From Caldilineaceae bacterium SB0661_bin_34 (GTDB taxonomy: Bacteria > Chloroflexota > Anaerolineae > Caldilineales > Caldilineaceae), in contig VXMJ01000063.1 in the NCBI GenBank assembly GCA_009841145.1, positions 1 through 64,000 on the forward strand: a stretch of 64,000 nucleotides of DNA, written 5' to 3'. Both the position numbers and the translations under genes were made by a program. The notes under the pieces are model-generated. The model did not search any database. It worked only from the letters and a program-made list of their open reading frames with translations, and was not told the origin of the DNA. Positions 8,922-19,068 of the stretch are shown piece after piece; within the stretch, counting starts at the first letter, position 1, and every line of letters starts with the position of its first letter.

Positions 8922-9998
8922 CTACACGATTAGCATGGCGTCTCCGAAGCTGTAGAACCGATACCCCTCGCGTATGGCTGTGGCGTAGGCCTCCAGCAAC
9001 ATCGTCCGGCCGCGGTCGGGGTCCGCATGCAGCTCTCCGATGAAGGCGCTGATCATGAACAGCGGCGTGGACCGCGGCAGGTGGAAATTGGTCAGGATGC
9101 AGTCCACCGCCCTGAACCGAAATCCGGGATAGATGTAGGTGTCCGCCAGCCCGGCCGCCGGCCGGAGTTCCCGGCTTCCGGGATCGGCCCCGCCTTGCCG
9201 GACTGCCCATTCCAGCGTTCGGGTCGTCGTCGTTCCCACGCTCAGAACGCGTCCGCCGGCGTTCCTGCAGCAGTTGACGGCCTGCGCGGTGGCCTCCGGG
9301 ACTTCCACGGGCTCCCCCGACAGGGTGTGCTGTGTTAGATCGTCGGCCCGCACCGGGGCAAACGTGTCCCTGCCAACCTGCAGGGTCACCGAACACACTC
9401 CCATGGTGGCGGCGGCCACCGCGTCCAGCAGGTTCTTGGTGAAATGCAGGCCGGCCGTCGGGGCCGCCACACTGCCGGCTTCCCGGGCGTACACGGTCTG
9501 ATAGCGCTCCCGGTCCCCGGTGAAATCCTTGATATACGGCGGCAACGGCACGGTTCCATGCCTGGCCAGCACAGCGGCGTCCAAGGCACAAGACATGGTG
9601 ACGATGCGCGTGCCGTCGTCACCGATCTCCTGCACTACAGCCGGCATCTCGATCCCGTCGGAGCCAATCAGGGACAGACTTCCGCCCTGGGCAGGCACCG
9701 AACCGCGGATCAGGCACCGCCATGTCCGGCGTTCCGGATCAAGGGCCTCCAGCAGGGTCACCGACAGATGCCCGCCGGTGTCCCGGCGGGCGCGGAACTG
9801 GTACTCCGAGACCCGCGTGTTGTTGTGCACCAGCAGATCGGTCTTCCGCAACAGGCCGGGCAGCTGCCTGAATCGCAGGTGCCGGCAGGATCCCGTGCGG
9901 CGATCCAACACCAGGAGCCGACTAGAGTCCCGCGGTTCCGCAGGTTGTTGGGCAATCAAGCCTGCGGGAAGCTCGAAGTCGAAGCCTGCGGTGTCCAT
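8922..9998 (-). CDS. queA: S-adenosylmethionine:tRNA ribosyltransferase-isomerase
   Basis: FDFELPAGLIAQQPAEPRDSSRLLVLDR, AGSVAAPTAGLHFT, LTNFHLPRSTPLFMISAF. In-frame ATG at 9998. Confidence 0.93.
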   Translation of the reverse strand: MDTAGFDFELPAGLIAQQPAEPRDSSRLLVLDRRTGSCRHLRFRQLPGLLRKTDLLVHNNTRVSEYQFRARRDTGGHLSVTLLEALDPERRTWRCLIRGSVPAQGGSLSLIGSDGIEMPAVVQEIGDDGTRIVTMSCALDAAVLARHGTVPLPPYIKDFTGDRERYQTVYAREAGSVAAPTAGLHFTKNLLDAVAAATMGVCSVTLQVGRDTFAPVRADDLTQHTLSGEPVEVPEATAQAVNCCRNAGGRVLSVGTTTTRTLEWAVRQGGADPGSRELRPAAGLADTYIYPGFRFRAVDCILTNFHLPRSTPLFMISAFIGELHADPDRGRTMLLEAYATAIREGYRFYSFGDAMLIV

Positions 9999-10002
9999 GC
10001 AC

Positions 10003-11078
10003 CTAGTGCACCATTTCGTAAGTTCTTCGGGCATGCGCAATGCGGGCCAGGATGGCGTCCGCACTTTTCTTCCAGCGCGGGGGCAGGGCGTGGCGATTGC
10101 GGCCCCGCACATAGCGGCCGAGGGTGGCCCTCAGCGCCGCCGCGTCGACGAAGGAGCCGCGGGCCAGAACCTGCCGCTGCAAGGCGCTGAACCAGTGCTC
10201 GACCGGGTTCAGCCAGGAGGAACCGGTGGGGGTGAAGTGGAAGTGGAAGCGGGGGTTGACCTCCAGCCAGTCCCGCACCTTGCGGTGCTTGTGGGGTGAA
10301 TAGTTGTCGAGGATCAGGTGCACCTGCTGGGTGGGGAAGCGCCGAGCCAGCTGGCGCAGGAAGGCCAGCAGCTCCTGATGCCGGTGGCGCTGGGCACAGG
10401 CGTAGTAGACATTGCCGGTGTCGAGGTCCAGGGCTGCCAGCAGGGCCAGGGTGCCACCGCGGACGTAGTCGTGGGTGCGGGTGGCGGTGTGGCCGGGCAC
10501 GACGGGCAGGCCCGCCTGCGTGCGCGCCCGGGCCTGCATCTGGGGCTTCTCGTCGAAGGACAACCTCACGACACCGGGCTCCCTTTTTTTTCGAGCACCG
10601 CGATCACGTCCCGCAGCTTGGCCTCGAAGTGGGGGTCGTTGGACAGCTTGAAGGTGCGCACACGATGGGGCTGGAGGCCGGCCTCCCGCCACCAGCGGTG
10701 GATGCGGGCGGCCGAAAAGCCGGTCTCCCGGGCCATCAGGTTCACGCTCCAATGCGTGCGCCCGTCGGGCGGCGCCGACCGCAGCGTGCGCCACATGACC
10801 AGCGCGTCCGCCTCGGTGTAGACCGGCGGCCGACCGCGGCGGGGGCGGTCCTCGAGCCCCGCCAGGCCCTCGGCCAGGTAGCGGTCGCGCCAGGAGGCCA
10901 CCGTGTCGTGGGTGGCGCCGACCGCCGCGCCCACGGCCGCCAGGGTCCGGCCGTCCGCCAGCCCCAGCAGCATGCGCGCCCGCTGCACCTGGCGGTGGGG
11001 CCGGGTCCGAGACCGCGCCCACTGCTCCAGGACCGGACGGTCGCCGCTCCGAAGGGTCAAGCCGCGGGGATGGGCCAT
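10003..11078 (-). CDS. IS630-type transposase split over two frames with an A8 slippery run
   Basis: ORFA (HTH part, ...RDVIAVLEKKGSPVS*) and ORFB (...VVRLSFDEKPQMQAR...LILDNYSPHKHRKV...WLNPVEHWFSALQRQV) are joined at GAAAAAAAAGGG near 10580-10592. Confidence 0.85.
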
Positions 11079-11155
11079 GAGGTTTGCCGGCCTGGATTCA
11101 CGGGGGTGCAAGACCACCATCATGTTAACCCAACTACTTCCACAACGGTGCACTA
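10004..11155 (-). mobile_element. IS630-family insertion sequence flanked by TA
   Basis: Terminal inverted repeats TAGTGCACCATTTCGTAAGT (left) and TAGTGCACCGTTGTGGAAGT (right, reverse complement). TA at both ends; two-frame DDE transposase. Confidence 0.85.
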
Positions 11156-11185
11156 GCTTAATCAAAGAGAGCTTAATCAAAGAGA
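11156..11185. repeat. Two exact tandem 15-bp copies of GCTTAATCAAAGAGA at the IS630 flank
   Basis: Direct reading. Confidence 0.85.
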
Positions 11186-11204
11186 CCCGACTTGGTCGGG
11201 TCTC
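11182..11204 (-). terminator. Hairpin terminator for the 11232-12334 genes
   Basis: GAGACCCGAC-TTG-GTCGGGTCTC; on the minus strand it is followed by a T-rich stretch. Confidence 0.65.
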
Positions 11205-11231
11205 CTCGAAGGCAGTCCGGCAGGACGAAGG

Positions 11232-11447
11232 TCAGGCTGGGCGACGCTTGTTGTCGAATTCCCTCCACAGTTCCCTGGTCTTGCCGTTGGCCGCCTCAAT
11301 CCCTTCCTTCAGGGCCTTGTCAAGCCTCGACTGGTAGGTGTTGTCGTAGGCGGTGCCGGGATTGGGACCAAACACATGGCCTACCAGCCAGCCCACGGCC
11401 GCACCTACGCCCACACAAAACAGAAACTGTACGGTCCTCATGTTCAA
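11232..11447 (-). CDS. Small single-TM hypothetical protein
   Basis: MNMRTVQFLFCVGVGAAVGWLVGHVFGPNPGT...; overlaps the end of the upstream PspC gene. Confidence 0.55.
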   Translation of the reverse strand: MNMRTVQFLFCVGVGAAVGWLVGHVFGPNPGTAYDNTYQSRLDKALKEGIEAANGKTRELWREFDNKRRPA

Positions 11448-12334
11448 GCACCGGCCCGCAACCGGTCGGTAAGGCCCTCCAGACTGGTGGCCGACGGAGC
11501 AGAGGCATTCTCCGTTGAGGCCTCCGCTTCGATATTATCCTCGACCGGGATCACAATGGCCAGGAGCAGGTAGAAGAAGCCGATGCCGACAAAGGCCGTG
11601 GCAAAACCGAGCAGCACAAACCCGATGCGAATCAGCACCGGATCCACGCCCAGCGACTGACCCAGACCGCCGCAGACACCGAACAGCACCCGATCCTTGC
11701 GGGAACGGGACAGACCGGAGAAGCGGTGGAGTTTGGCGCCGACCTTTTGCCGGGCGGCTCCCAAGTCCGCCACCTGGTCGCGCATGGTCTCTCCATTGCT
11801 GCGATTGCGAAACTTCTTCAGGGCATAGAACCCGATGGCAATCAGAAGGATCGGTCCGATGGTCATGCTGCCCACGGAGATCAGGAAGTCGAAGATGCCG
11901 AGATTGGATGCCAGCAGCACAATCCCGACGGCAATCAGACCCCATGCAACCCACACGCCGTGCTTCGCCTTGAGGCTGGCGGTGGCCGGAGCCGTGATGC
12001 CCTCTTCCGACGTTCCCACCGGCAGGAACAGCCAAAACAGAATGTACAGGGGCAGGGCGCTGCCAATCGAGAATACAATCAAGCCAAGCCAAATCAGCCG
12101 CACGATGCCTTCCGACACCGACAGGTAGTCGGCCATGCCCCCGCATACGCCACCGAACACCTTCTTGCGAGGGTGTCGCATCCAGCGACGGCGGGGAGTG
12201 GCCCGAGGCTCCGGTTCCACCGGCTGATCGGCAGGTTGTCCGGAGGTCCCGACCTCTTCCGTAGCGTCCGGGTTCGCCGCATTCTCTTCCACCGACTGCG
12301 AGGCACTTTCCTCGATCGGTTCTTTCGTGTCCAT
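11444..12334 (-). CDS. Membrane protein with two PspC-like domains
   Basis: KVFGGVCGGMADYLSVSEGIVRLIWLGL and DRVLFGVCGGLGQSLGVDPVLIRIGFVLLGF. Confidence 0.82.
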   Translation of the reverse strand: MDTKEPIEESASQSVEENAANPDATEEVGTSGQPADQPVEPEPRATPRRRWMRHPRKKVFGGVCGGMADYLSVSEGIVRLIWLGLIVFSIGSALPLYILFWLFLPVGTSEEGITAPATASLKAKHGVWVAWGLIAVGIVLLASNLGIFDFLISVGSMTIGPILLIAIGFYALKKFRNRSNGETMRDQVADLGAARQKVGAKLHRFSGLSRSRKDRVLFGVCGGLGQSLGVDPVLIRIGFVLLGFATAFVGIGFFYLLLAIVIPVEDNIEAEASTENASAPSATSLEGLTDRLRAGA

Positions 12335-12608
12335 CCTATGCTCCTTCCCTGGAAATCCCGCTTGCGGGGCAATCATCCGCCGTCGTCGATTGTGCTGGAG
12401 ACCTGCACCGGACGCAAGCTCATTTGTACATACGCCCTTGGCGACCCGGCGGTTGCAGGATTGGCAACCGCAACGGACGAACCCATTCTCCGAGTTGCAA
12501 CGGGCATCGGACTGCCCAATCTGGTAGTCTGAATCCATACCCTCGACTTCCAGCCGCCGCAACTTCGGCGACAAGTCCACCACGGCCCGGAACCTTCCTT
12601 CCAAGCGC

Positions 12609-14063
12609 ATGCCCCTGCATCCCATCGCACCGGGACGGACCCGGCACACTCCGGTTTGGCGCCGTTCGGGTCTGCTCGTCCTGTGCCTGGCGGTGGCCGC
12701 AACAGTGTTGTCGCTCCAATCGCGTCTGGGCCTCGCCCAAACCAATTCCGTGCCGCCTGCCAACGACTTGGCGTACGTCTCCCGACTGCGCATCCACAAC
12801 CCGGACCCGGCTCAGGTTGTCGCGTGCGAACTGACTCTGATTGACGGTGTCGGCACCGAAGCAGGCCAGTCCCTCGCCGTCCGCCTTAGACCGCGCGTCA
12901 CCGAGATTGTGGACCTGAACGACTTGCCCAGCCTGGCGACCGGGGCCTACTCCGGCTATCTGGACTGCAGCCATGCTGTCTCTACGGTCCTCATCTACGG
13001 TGAACCGGGCGATCGCATCTATACCGCCTATGCCGGCACGGACGAACAGCAGACATCCCGGAAATGGCAGGTGTTGGAGGTCCACACCGGCTCCGGGAAC
13101 TCCGAATTTGCCTCCAGCATCATCGTCCAGAACGCAGGTGCGGAACCGAACGACCTGACCATCCGGTTCCTGTCCCGCAGGGACGGTAGCCTGATCCACA
13201 CGATCAGCCTGTCCGGGCTTCCGGCCTGGTCAGCGACTAAAGCTGACCTGGTGGACTTCCCTGCCCTGGCCGAGCATGAGACCGTGCGGGCCGAGGTGGC
13301 GAGTTCAGGCCCGTCCGCGGTCCTGGTCTTTCACCATGATGCCGGCGGCGACAACGACGGATCCGCCTTCCGCTTCCCCCGGGCCGCCTTTGTGCCTTCC
13401 CACGCAACGGCAACGCGCTTCGCCTACCCGGCCATGCTGGTGAACTATCAGGAATTGAACACCACCTTCGAGGTGCTGGGTTTGGGATCCGAACCCGTCC
13501 GCCTGTCGGTTGAATATCCAGGATTCGGCACGCAGGAGTGGGAACTGACCCCGGGACGGGTTACCACCATTGGCCGTCCCGCGTTCATGCCGAAAGGTTC
13601 CTACGTCGCGTCGGTGGTGATCACCGCCTCGCATCCGATCGCCATGCAGGCGCACACGCGCCACACCAACGGCAGCATCGCCGTCCTGACGGCCACCGAG
13701 CAGGCCGGCACCAAGGTCAGTGCGCCACTGATCCTGCGGCGCCGCGACGGCTTCAGTTCCATGGTTACCTGCCAGAACCTTGGCGACCAGGCCACCGAGG
13801 TCATTTTTGAACACGTCGGGCGGTTTGCCCGGATCAAATACGCCGAACCCGGCCACTCCATCACGCGGCACATGGCTCAGGAGAACCTCCTGCCCAACAA
13901 TTACGACGGGACGATGGTCATCCGGGCCGAGCAGCCCATCAAGTGCGTCGTGGCCCAGCTGCGGGACCCGCCCGCGGACGAAGCTGCGGGAGCGGCACCG
14001 GTCCTGTCGGAGGCTGCCGAAGTTCGGTCGCTTCTTGTGTACGAGGGGCTGGCCACCCCCTGA
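12609..14063 (+). CDS. Hypothetical secreted protein (beta-rich)
   Basis: Signal-like N-terminus SGLLVLCLAVAATVLSLQ; no recognised catalytic motif. Confidence 0.6.
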   Translation: MPLHPIAPGRTRHTPVWRRSGLLVLCLAVAATVLSLQSRLGLAQTNSVPPANDLAYVSRLRIHNPDPAQVVACELTLIDGVGTEAGQSLAVRLRPRVTEIVDLNDLPSLATGAYSGYLDCSHAVSTVLIYGEPGDRIYTAYAGTDEQQTSRKWQVLEVHTGSGNSEFASSIIVQNAGAEPNDLTIRFLSRRDGSLIHTISLSGLPAWSATKADLVDFPALAEHETVRAEVASSGPSAVLVFHHDAGGDNDGSAFRFPRAAFVPSHATATRFAYPAMLVNYQELNTTFEVLGLGSEPVRLSVEYPGFGTQEWELTPGRVTTIGRPAFMPKGSYVASVVITASHPIAMQAHTRHTNGSIAVLTATEQAGTKVSAPLILRRRDGFSSMVTCQNLGDQATEVIFEHVGRFARIKYAEPGHSITRHMAQENLLPNNYDGTMVIRAEQPIKCVVAQLRDPPADEAAGAAPVLSEAAEVRSLLVYEGLATP

Positions 14064-14194
14064 ACAGCCAGCTCGGCACAAACAAGTTCCTGCCAAACCC
14101 AACCGCGCGGTTCCGGATGCCAGGGACCCTGCGCGGATGCTTTCGTGAACGTTGCCCGAACCGCGCGGCACTCCCGTTCCGATCTCGGCGCCTC

Positions 14195-14725
14195 CTACGG
14201 ATCGTCGCCTCGCAACTTCCGGGCAATTTCGTCCGTCAGTTCCTCCACTTCCGTGTGGGGGTCCAGTTCTTCCGTGTGGGGAACCAGTTCCGCCAAGCTC
14301 ATGGCCGCCCACAGCTCCTCGGCGTCGATCTCTTTTAGTTTTAGTTGGGTGTCGGCATCCTGCTCGACAAACTGTGCTAAACGCAGAACCTGAGCCTTCG
14401 CTTCAGCCCGGACTGCCTCCAGGTGCCTTGCCGTCTTGGGGTAAACGAAGTCCGCTGCGTCTTCTTCGTCGTCGTCCCACAGCGGCAGAAGTCCCTCCAG
14501 GAAGTACATGACGCTGAACCGGAACGCCTCCACCAATCCCGAAGCCGTTACTTCCTCGGATTTTCGACGCGTCCGCGAGTCGTCGAACCTCGACGCCATG
14601 GCCTGAAGCTCATCCAAGTCGTTGAACAGTAGTCCCAGGGCTCCGTACAAATCCAGCATTGCCACGACCGAAATGCCCTGTGAGTCCATCTCGGCGCGCA
14701 AGCGTCGGTAATCCGAATTGGCCAT
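14195..14725 (-). CDS. Hypothetical acidic protein
   Basis: MANSDYRRLRAEMDSQGISVVAMLDLYGALGLLFNDLDEL...; no family recognised. Confidence 0.5.
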   Translation of the reverse strand: MANSDYRRLRAEMDSQGISVVAMLDLYGALGLLFNDLDELQAMASRFDDSRTRRKSEEVTASGLVEAFRFSVMYFLEGLLPLWDDDEEDAADFVYPKTARHLEAVRAEAKAQVLRLAQFVEQDADTQLKLKEIDAEELWAAMSLAELVPHTEELDPHTEVEELTDEIARKLRGDDP

Positions 14726-14933
14726 ATCCGCACCTTTGCCATCCGTTGTCTCTGCGCCATGGTAGCAATCCGGGCAGCTTTTCCCGGTTGTTCCCAACTC
14801 TCGGTCCGACGGCACGCCGGCGAATACCTGTCATCCACGGGGGGCGACCGCACCGGGCCAGCGATCGACCATCGCGGAACAAACAATGAGCGATCCATGC
14901 ATCCCGTGCTGTCCGGCAACATGTTTCGAGACG

Positions 14934-15824
14934 TCAGTTCACAACCGAAAAAGGCATGTGCAGCGGCGACCAATCAACGGGCCAGGGATTGCCTGCACCT
15001 TGATCCGCCCAGTCGGGCAGCGGAAGGATATGCGGCTGTAGGGTGGCGTTGGTAGGGGACAAGCGGAGTTCAAGCCAAGCATATGGACTGACGATGATCG
15101 GCGGAGCCACCACGAAAGTCACACCGCCAACCGGATGCACATCGTAGACGTGTACATGGCCCTGGAACACGGCCCGCACTTTGTCATGACGCTCCAGGAT
15201 GTCGAGAACCGAACGACGGTTGGCAGTGGTCTTCGAAGAAGCCGTCGGCGAATTCGCATTGCTCATCTCCATCAGCAATTGATGCGTAAACACGATCACA
15301 TTCCGACTCCCGGCCGATGAAAGGGCAGCCCCGAAACGCGCAAGCTCCTCCGGTTGCACGTACCCGTACGTTGGATCCAAAGGCAGGGCCTCATTGATCA
15401 TGTCGGCGTCGTGCCCCTGACTATGGAGCAGTTCCAGCTGGGCTCCGACTTCAGGCAGTTCGACGGTCCGGCCCAGTCCGGGTTCAAGGCCCAGCGCCCG
15501 CGACACCGCGTCATAGGTTTGGCCCAGCACCGCATCGTGGTTGCCAGGCAACAGATGGACCGGAAAGGGCAACTGTTGCAGGCCTTCCAGATACCAGTCC
15601 AGAGTCCTGTCGAACTCCGCCGCGGACATGCCAAAGTTCCCACCTCCACAGGTGATGTCTCCCAGATGCACTGCCAGATCCAGCTGGGCAGCCTGCAGTT
15701 CCTCCAACAGGACGGCCTGGATATGCCGCGTGTGTTGTTGGAGCTGTTGGCCGAATCCGTTGGGGCTGTCAAGCCAAAAGTGCGTGTCCGACACAATGCC
15801 GACGGTAACTGAATCCCGTTGCAT
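14934..15824 (-). CDS. Metallophosphoesterase
   Basis: VGIVSDTHFWLDS, LAVHLGDITCGG, HLLPGNHDAVLG, FQGHVHVYDVHPV. Confidence 0.85.
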   Translation of the reverse strand: MQRDSVTVGIVSDTHFWLDSPNGFGQQLQQHTRHIQAVLLEELQAAQLDLAVHLGDITCGGGNFGMSAAEFDRTLDWYLEGLQQLPFPVHLLPGNHDAVLGQTYDAVSRALGLEPGLGRTVELPEVGAQLELLHSQGHDADMINEALPLDPTYGYVQPEELARFGAALSSAGSRNVIVFTHQLLMEMSNANSPTASSKTTANRRSVLDILERHDKVRAVFQGHVHVYDVHPVGGVTFVVAPPIIVSPYAWLELRLSPTNATLQPHILPLPDWADQGAGNPWPVDWSPLHMPFSVVN

Positions 15825-15966
15825 GGCTGGTTCCTCCTGTAATCTTGGGCAGGCCTGTCGCCACCTGAGAGTCCGACGTTCCCAACCCGGAGTCGGGTTG
15901 ACCCCGGTATTCAAGGTGCGCGGACCAGCGTCCTTAGTCCTACCCCTTCAGTGCTCATTCTGCTCC

Positions 15967-17343
15967 ATGCCCAACATTCCTCAAGCACCAGGCGCACCGG
16001 TAATTGGCAACCTGCACGCCTTCACGTCCGATCTGCGGAGTTTTCTGACCGAACAGTACCTGGCCTTGGGCCCGGTCTTTCGGGTTTCAGTCCTTAACCA
16101 TCGGTACGTCGTGCTGGCCGGACCCGAGGCCAACGAGTTCGTGACACGGAAAGGCACCGACCATTTCGTGGCGCAGGAAATTTGGGATGGCGTCACCAAG
16201 GCTGTGGGTGGGGAGAATCCATCCATGATTGCCTTGGACGGACCCCGCCATGCAATCGTGCGCCGCGGCCTCAAGCCCGGCTATGCCGCAGGACCTCTCT
16301 ACTCCCGCATGGTCAAGCTGATCGGATGCCAGCTGGACCTCCTGAGGCAATGGCCCCGTGCCCAGCCGCTGACCGTGTTCCCGCAAGTAAAGCGTCTCGT
16401 GGCCATGCTGCTGGGTTACATGGCGACCAACGAGTCGGCGGAAGACGTCATGGACGACTTCATTTACCTGTTTAAGGCCATGTTGCAAATCCACGTCTTC
16501 AAGACCCGTCCGTCGTTCATGCAGCACCTGCCCAGATACACGCGATCGCGCCAGGCTATTCTCGACATGGCCCGGCGCATCTGGTTGGACCACACATATA
16601 TGGACGACATGGTGCCGGAGGGTGGGAACTTCGTGGATGTCGTGCGGCGCTTTCACGAAGAACACCCCGACCTCATGAACGAGCGGGATGCGATAGCGGC
16701 CCTCAACGGTCCGTTCATCGCCGGCCTTGACACCGCGGCCAGCACGATCTCGTTTCTGATCTATCACATTCTGGCCGACCGTGACTTGACGGCCGCAGCC
16801 ATTGAGGAAGCAGATGCCGTGTTTGCCGATGGGGTGCCCAATCGCAATTCGCTGCGATCCATGATCCGGGTCCGCTGGGCTGCCATGGAGACGCTGCGTC
16901 TGTATCCGCCGGCAACCGTCCTGTCCCGAAGTGTCAGCCAAGGTTTCCGGTTTGCGGGCTTCGATATTCCGGCCGGCACACATTGCATGTTGGCCCACAC
17001 CGTTACCCATGGCCTGCCCGAATTGTTCAAGGACCCGGACTGCTTCGACCCCGAGCGCTTTGGTCCCGAGCGCCGGGAACACATGCAGCCCAACGCCTTC
17101 GTGCCATACGGCCTCGGTCCGCACACATGCCTGGGTGCGTCGACCGCAGACCTTCTGTTTCTGATCGTGACCGCCACCCTGTTCCGCCACTATGAAGTGA
17201 CGATGGATCCGCCGGGGCACAAGGTCCGAATAAAGATGCAGCCGCTGCCAAGCCCCGACAACCGTTTCCGGCTAATCCTGCAATCGGTCCGCCATCCCGA
17301 ACCGGAATGGCTGCTGCCGGCACAGCCGGCCGTTGCTTCCTGA
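15967..17343 (+). CDS. Cytochrome P450
   Basis: I-helix FIAGLDTAASTISF, ExxR (METLRLYPPA), heme loop FVPYGLGPHTCLGAS. Confidence 0.9.
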   Translation: MPNIPQAPGAPVIGNLHAFTSDLRSFLTEQYLALGPVFRVSVLNHRYVVLAGPEANEFVTRKGTDHFVAQEIWDGVTKAVGGENPSMIALDGPRHAIVRRGLKPGYAAGPLYSRMVKLIGCQLDLLRQWPRAQPLTVFPQVKRLVAMLLGYMATNESAEDVMDDFIYLFKAMLQIHVFKTRPSFMQHLPRYTRSRQAILDMARRIWLDHTYMDDMVPEGGNFVDVVRRFHEEHPDLMNERDAIAALNGPFIAGLDTAASTISFLIYHILADRDLTAAAIEEADAVFADGVPNRNSLRSMIRVRWAAMETLRLYPPATVLSRSVSQGFRFAGFDIPAGTHCMLAHTVTHGLPELFKDPDCFDPERFGPERREHMQPNAFVPYGLGPHTCLGASTADLLFLIVTATLFRHYEVTMDPPGHKVRIKMQPLPSPDNRFRLILQSVRHPEPEWLLPAQPAVAS

Positions 17344-17353
17344 ACTCGGCTGC

Positions 17354-18160
17354 TCAGGATTCGGCCGCGACAAACTCCTGCCACAGCCGCTCCACGTCGC
17401 GCTGGAGGGCACGGTCCCGGAAGCCGTGCAGGTACGGATTGCGCCAACTCCGTTTTTTTGTGTTGTAAATGTCCACCATGCCGGGAAGGTCGACCAGTCT
17501 GACCCGGGCATAGATGTCGTGCACCGTAACCGGCTCGACCCCAAGGCCGTGACGTCGCAGAATTTCGCGAAAGGCCTCCGCCTTGACGGCCTGGAGGTCC
17601 CGAACCGCATCCTGCCTGCTGTCCGCGGACGGCTCACCCAGAGCGTCCTTGGCCAGCGAGTCCGCCTTTTCATTGAACCGATTGCCCCTGTGGGCCTTGA
17701 TCTTGACCCACCTGATCCTGACCGGCCAGTGCGGGGCGTCGCGGCGCAGGGCTCTGGTTGCCGGAACGTTGGCCTTCCACTTGCCCTGGGCCCACAGCGG
17801 CAGGCCCTTGAGATCGTGGGCAATGGTCACGTCCGCCACTCCGTATCGGACGCACCATTGCACGGCGCGGTAGACCGCCGCCACCTCACCCCCGATCTGA
17901 TGGGAGCCGGATGCCAGAACCGCGTCCAGATCGCGGCCGAAAACATCCCCCGCATCCTCCAGGCGACCATTCAGGACGGCGATTTCCCTATCGTTCCGGA
18001 CAATGGCCACGCCCCAGGTTGTGGTGCCGTTCCGATAGGACCCGTCGGTGAATGCCCAGTAGCCCGGATATTGCATGCTATTCCAATTGCCTCCTGTGGA
18101 TTGCCAGGCCCCGTTTCCAACTGGGGCCATGCAGCTGCCGTCACAAATCAAGAGGCCCAA
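17354..18160 (-). CDS. RNase H-like protein
   Basis: [53 protein letters not shown]. Real start probably 18076 (MQYPGYWAFTDGS). Confidence 0.75.
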   Translation of the reverse strand: MGLLICDGSCMAPVGNGAWQSTGGNWNSMQYPGYWAFTDGSYRNGTTTWGVAIVRNDREIAVLNGRLEDAGDVFGRDLDAVLASGSHQIGGEVAAVYRAVQWCVRYGVADVTIAHDLKGLPLWAQGKWKANVPATRALRRDAPHWPVRIRWVKIKAHRGNRFNEKADSLAKDALGEPSADSRQDAVRDLQAVKAEAFREILRRHGLGVEPVTVHDIYARVRLVDLPGMVDIYNTKKRSWRNPYLHGFRDRALQRDVERLWQEFVAAES

Positions 18161-18243
18161 GTCGATGGCATCAACTAGGCCGCGGGCGCGGAATCCGCGC
18201 CGGATCCGGTGCTATACTGCCTCGTTCCCCGCCCGAGCACATA

Positions 18244-19032
18244 ATGTATTCCCCTCCCAGCAACCCTTTTGAAGGCCGCCGGCCCGAGCGCGGCTGGCGC
18301 AGTTGGTCCCAGCGAACCTGGATCCTGATTCTGGTGGTGGCGGTCCTGGGATTCTGGTTCTTCAGAGACAGCTTCTCGTCCCTGGCCGCAGGGCAGGGTT
18401 CGCTGATTCGATTGGCCGGCCGCTTCCTCGCCCCCCTGATCGTCATCCTGGCGGCCATGCCCGTGCACGAGGCAGCGCATGCCGCGGCCGCCGTCTGGCT
18501 GGGGGACGAAACACCCCGGGAACAGGGTCGGCTCACACTCAATCCCCTGCGCCACCTGGATCCGCTGGGCACCATCCTGCTGCTCGTGGTGGGCATGGGC
18601 TGGGCCAAACCCGTCATCTGGAATCCGTCCCGCATCAACGTGGACATTCGGATCGGCACCGTCGTGGTCGCCGTGGCCGGCCCGCTGAGCAATCTGCTGA
18701 TGGCCTTCATTGCCCTGTTGCTGTTGCACGAAGGCGTCTTCGACAATGTGGGCACCGGCGCCTGGACCTACCTGACACCCATCGTCGTTAGTGCCTTTGT
18801 CCAAATCAACATCCTGCTGGCCGTCTTCAACCTGATCCCGGTTCCGCCGCTGGACGGCTCGCATGTACTCTTCGCCCTGCTGCCGGCCAGCGCCCGCAAC
18901 CTGCAGTTCGTCCTCAGCCAGTACGGCATCCTGGTCATCATGTTCATTGTCTGGTTTGCCCCCGGCCTCATCCGCGACACGGCCGACGTCCTTTACGATC
19001 AGATGAATACCGTGGCCAGGATGCTGGCCTAG
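18244..19032 (+). CDS. Site-2 protease (M50 family) membrane metalloprotease
   Basis: AAMPVHEAAHAAAAVWLGD (HExxH), FNLIPVPPLDGSHVL (NPxPPLDG), multiple TM segments. Confidence 0.88.
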   Translation: MYSPPSNPFEGRRPERGWRSWSQRTWILILVVAVLGFWFFRDSFSSLAAGQGSLIRLAGRFLAPLIVILAAMPVHEAAHAAAAVWLGDETPREQGRLTLNPLRHLDPLGTILLLVVGMGWAKPVIWNPSRINVDIRIGTVVVAVAGPLSNLLMAFIALLLLHEGVFDNVGTGAWTYLTPIVVSAFVQINILLAVFNLIPVPPLDGSHVLFALLPASARNLQFVLSQYGILVIMFIVWFAPGLIRDTADVLYDQMNTVARMLA

Positions 19033-19068
19033 CTGAACCGCAGTACCCTCCCGAACCCCGACTCCGCC

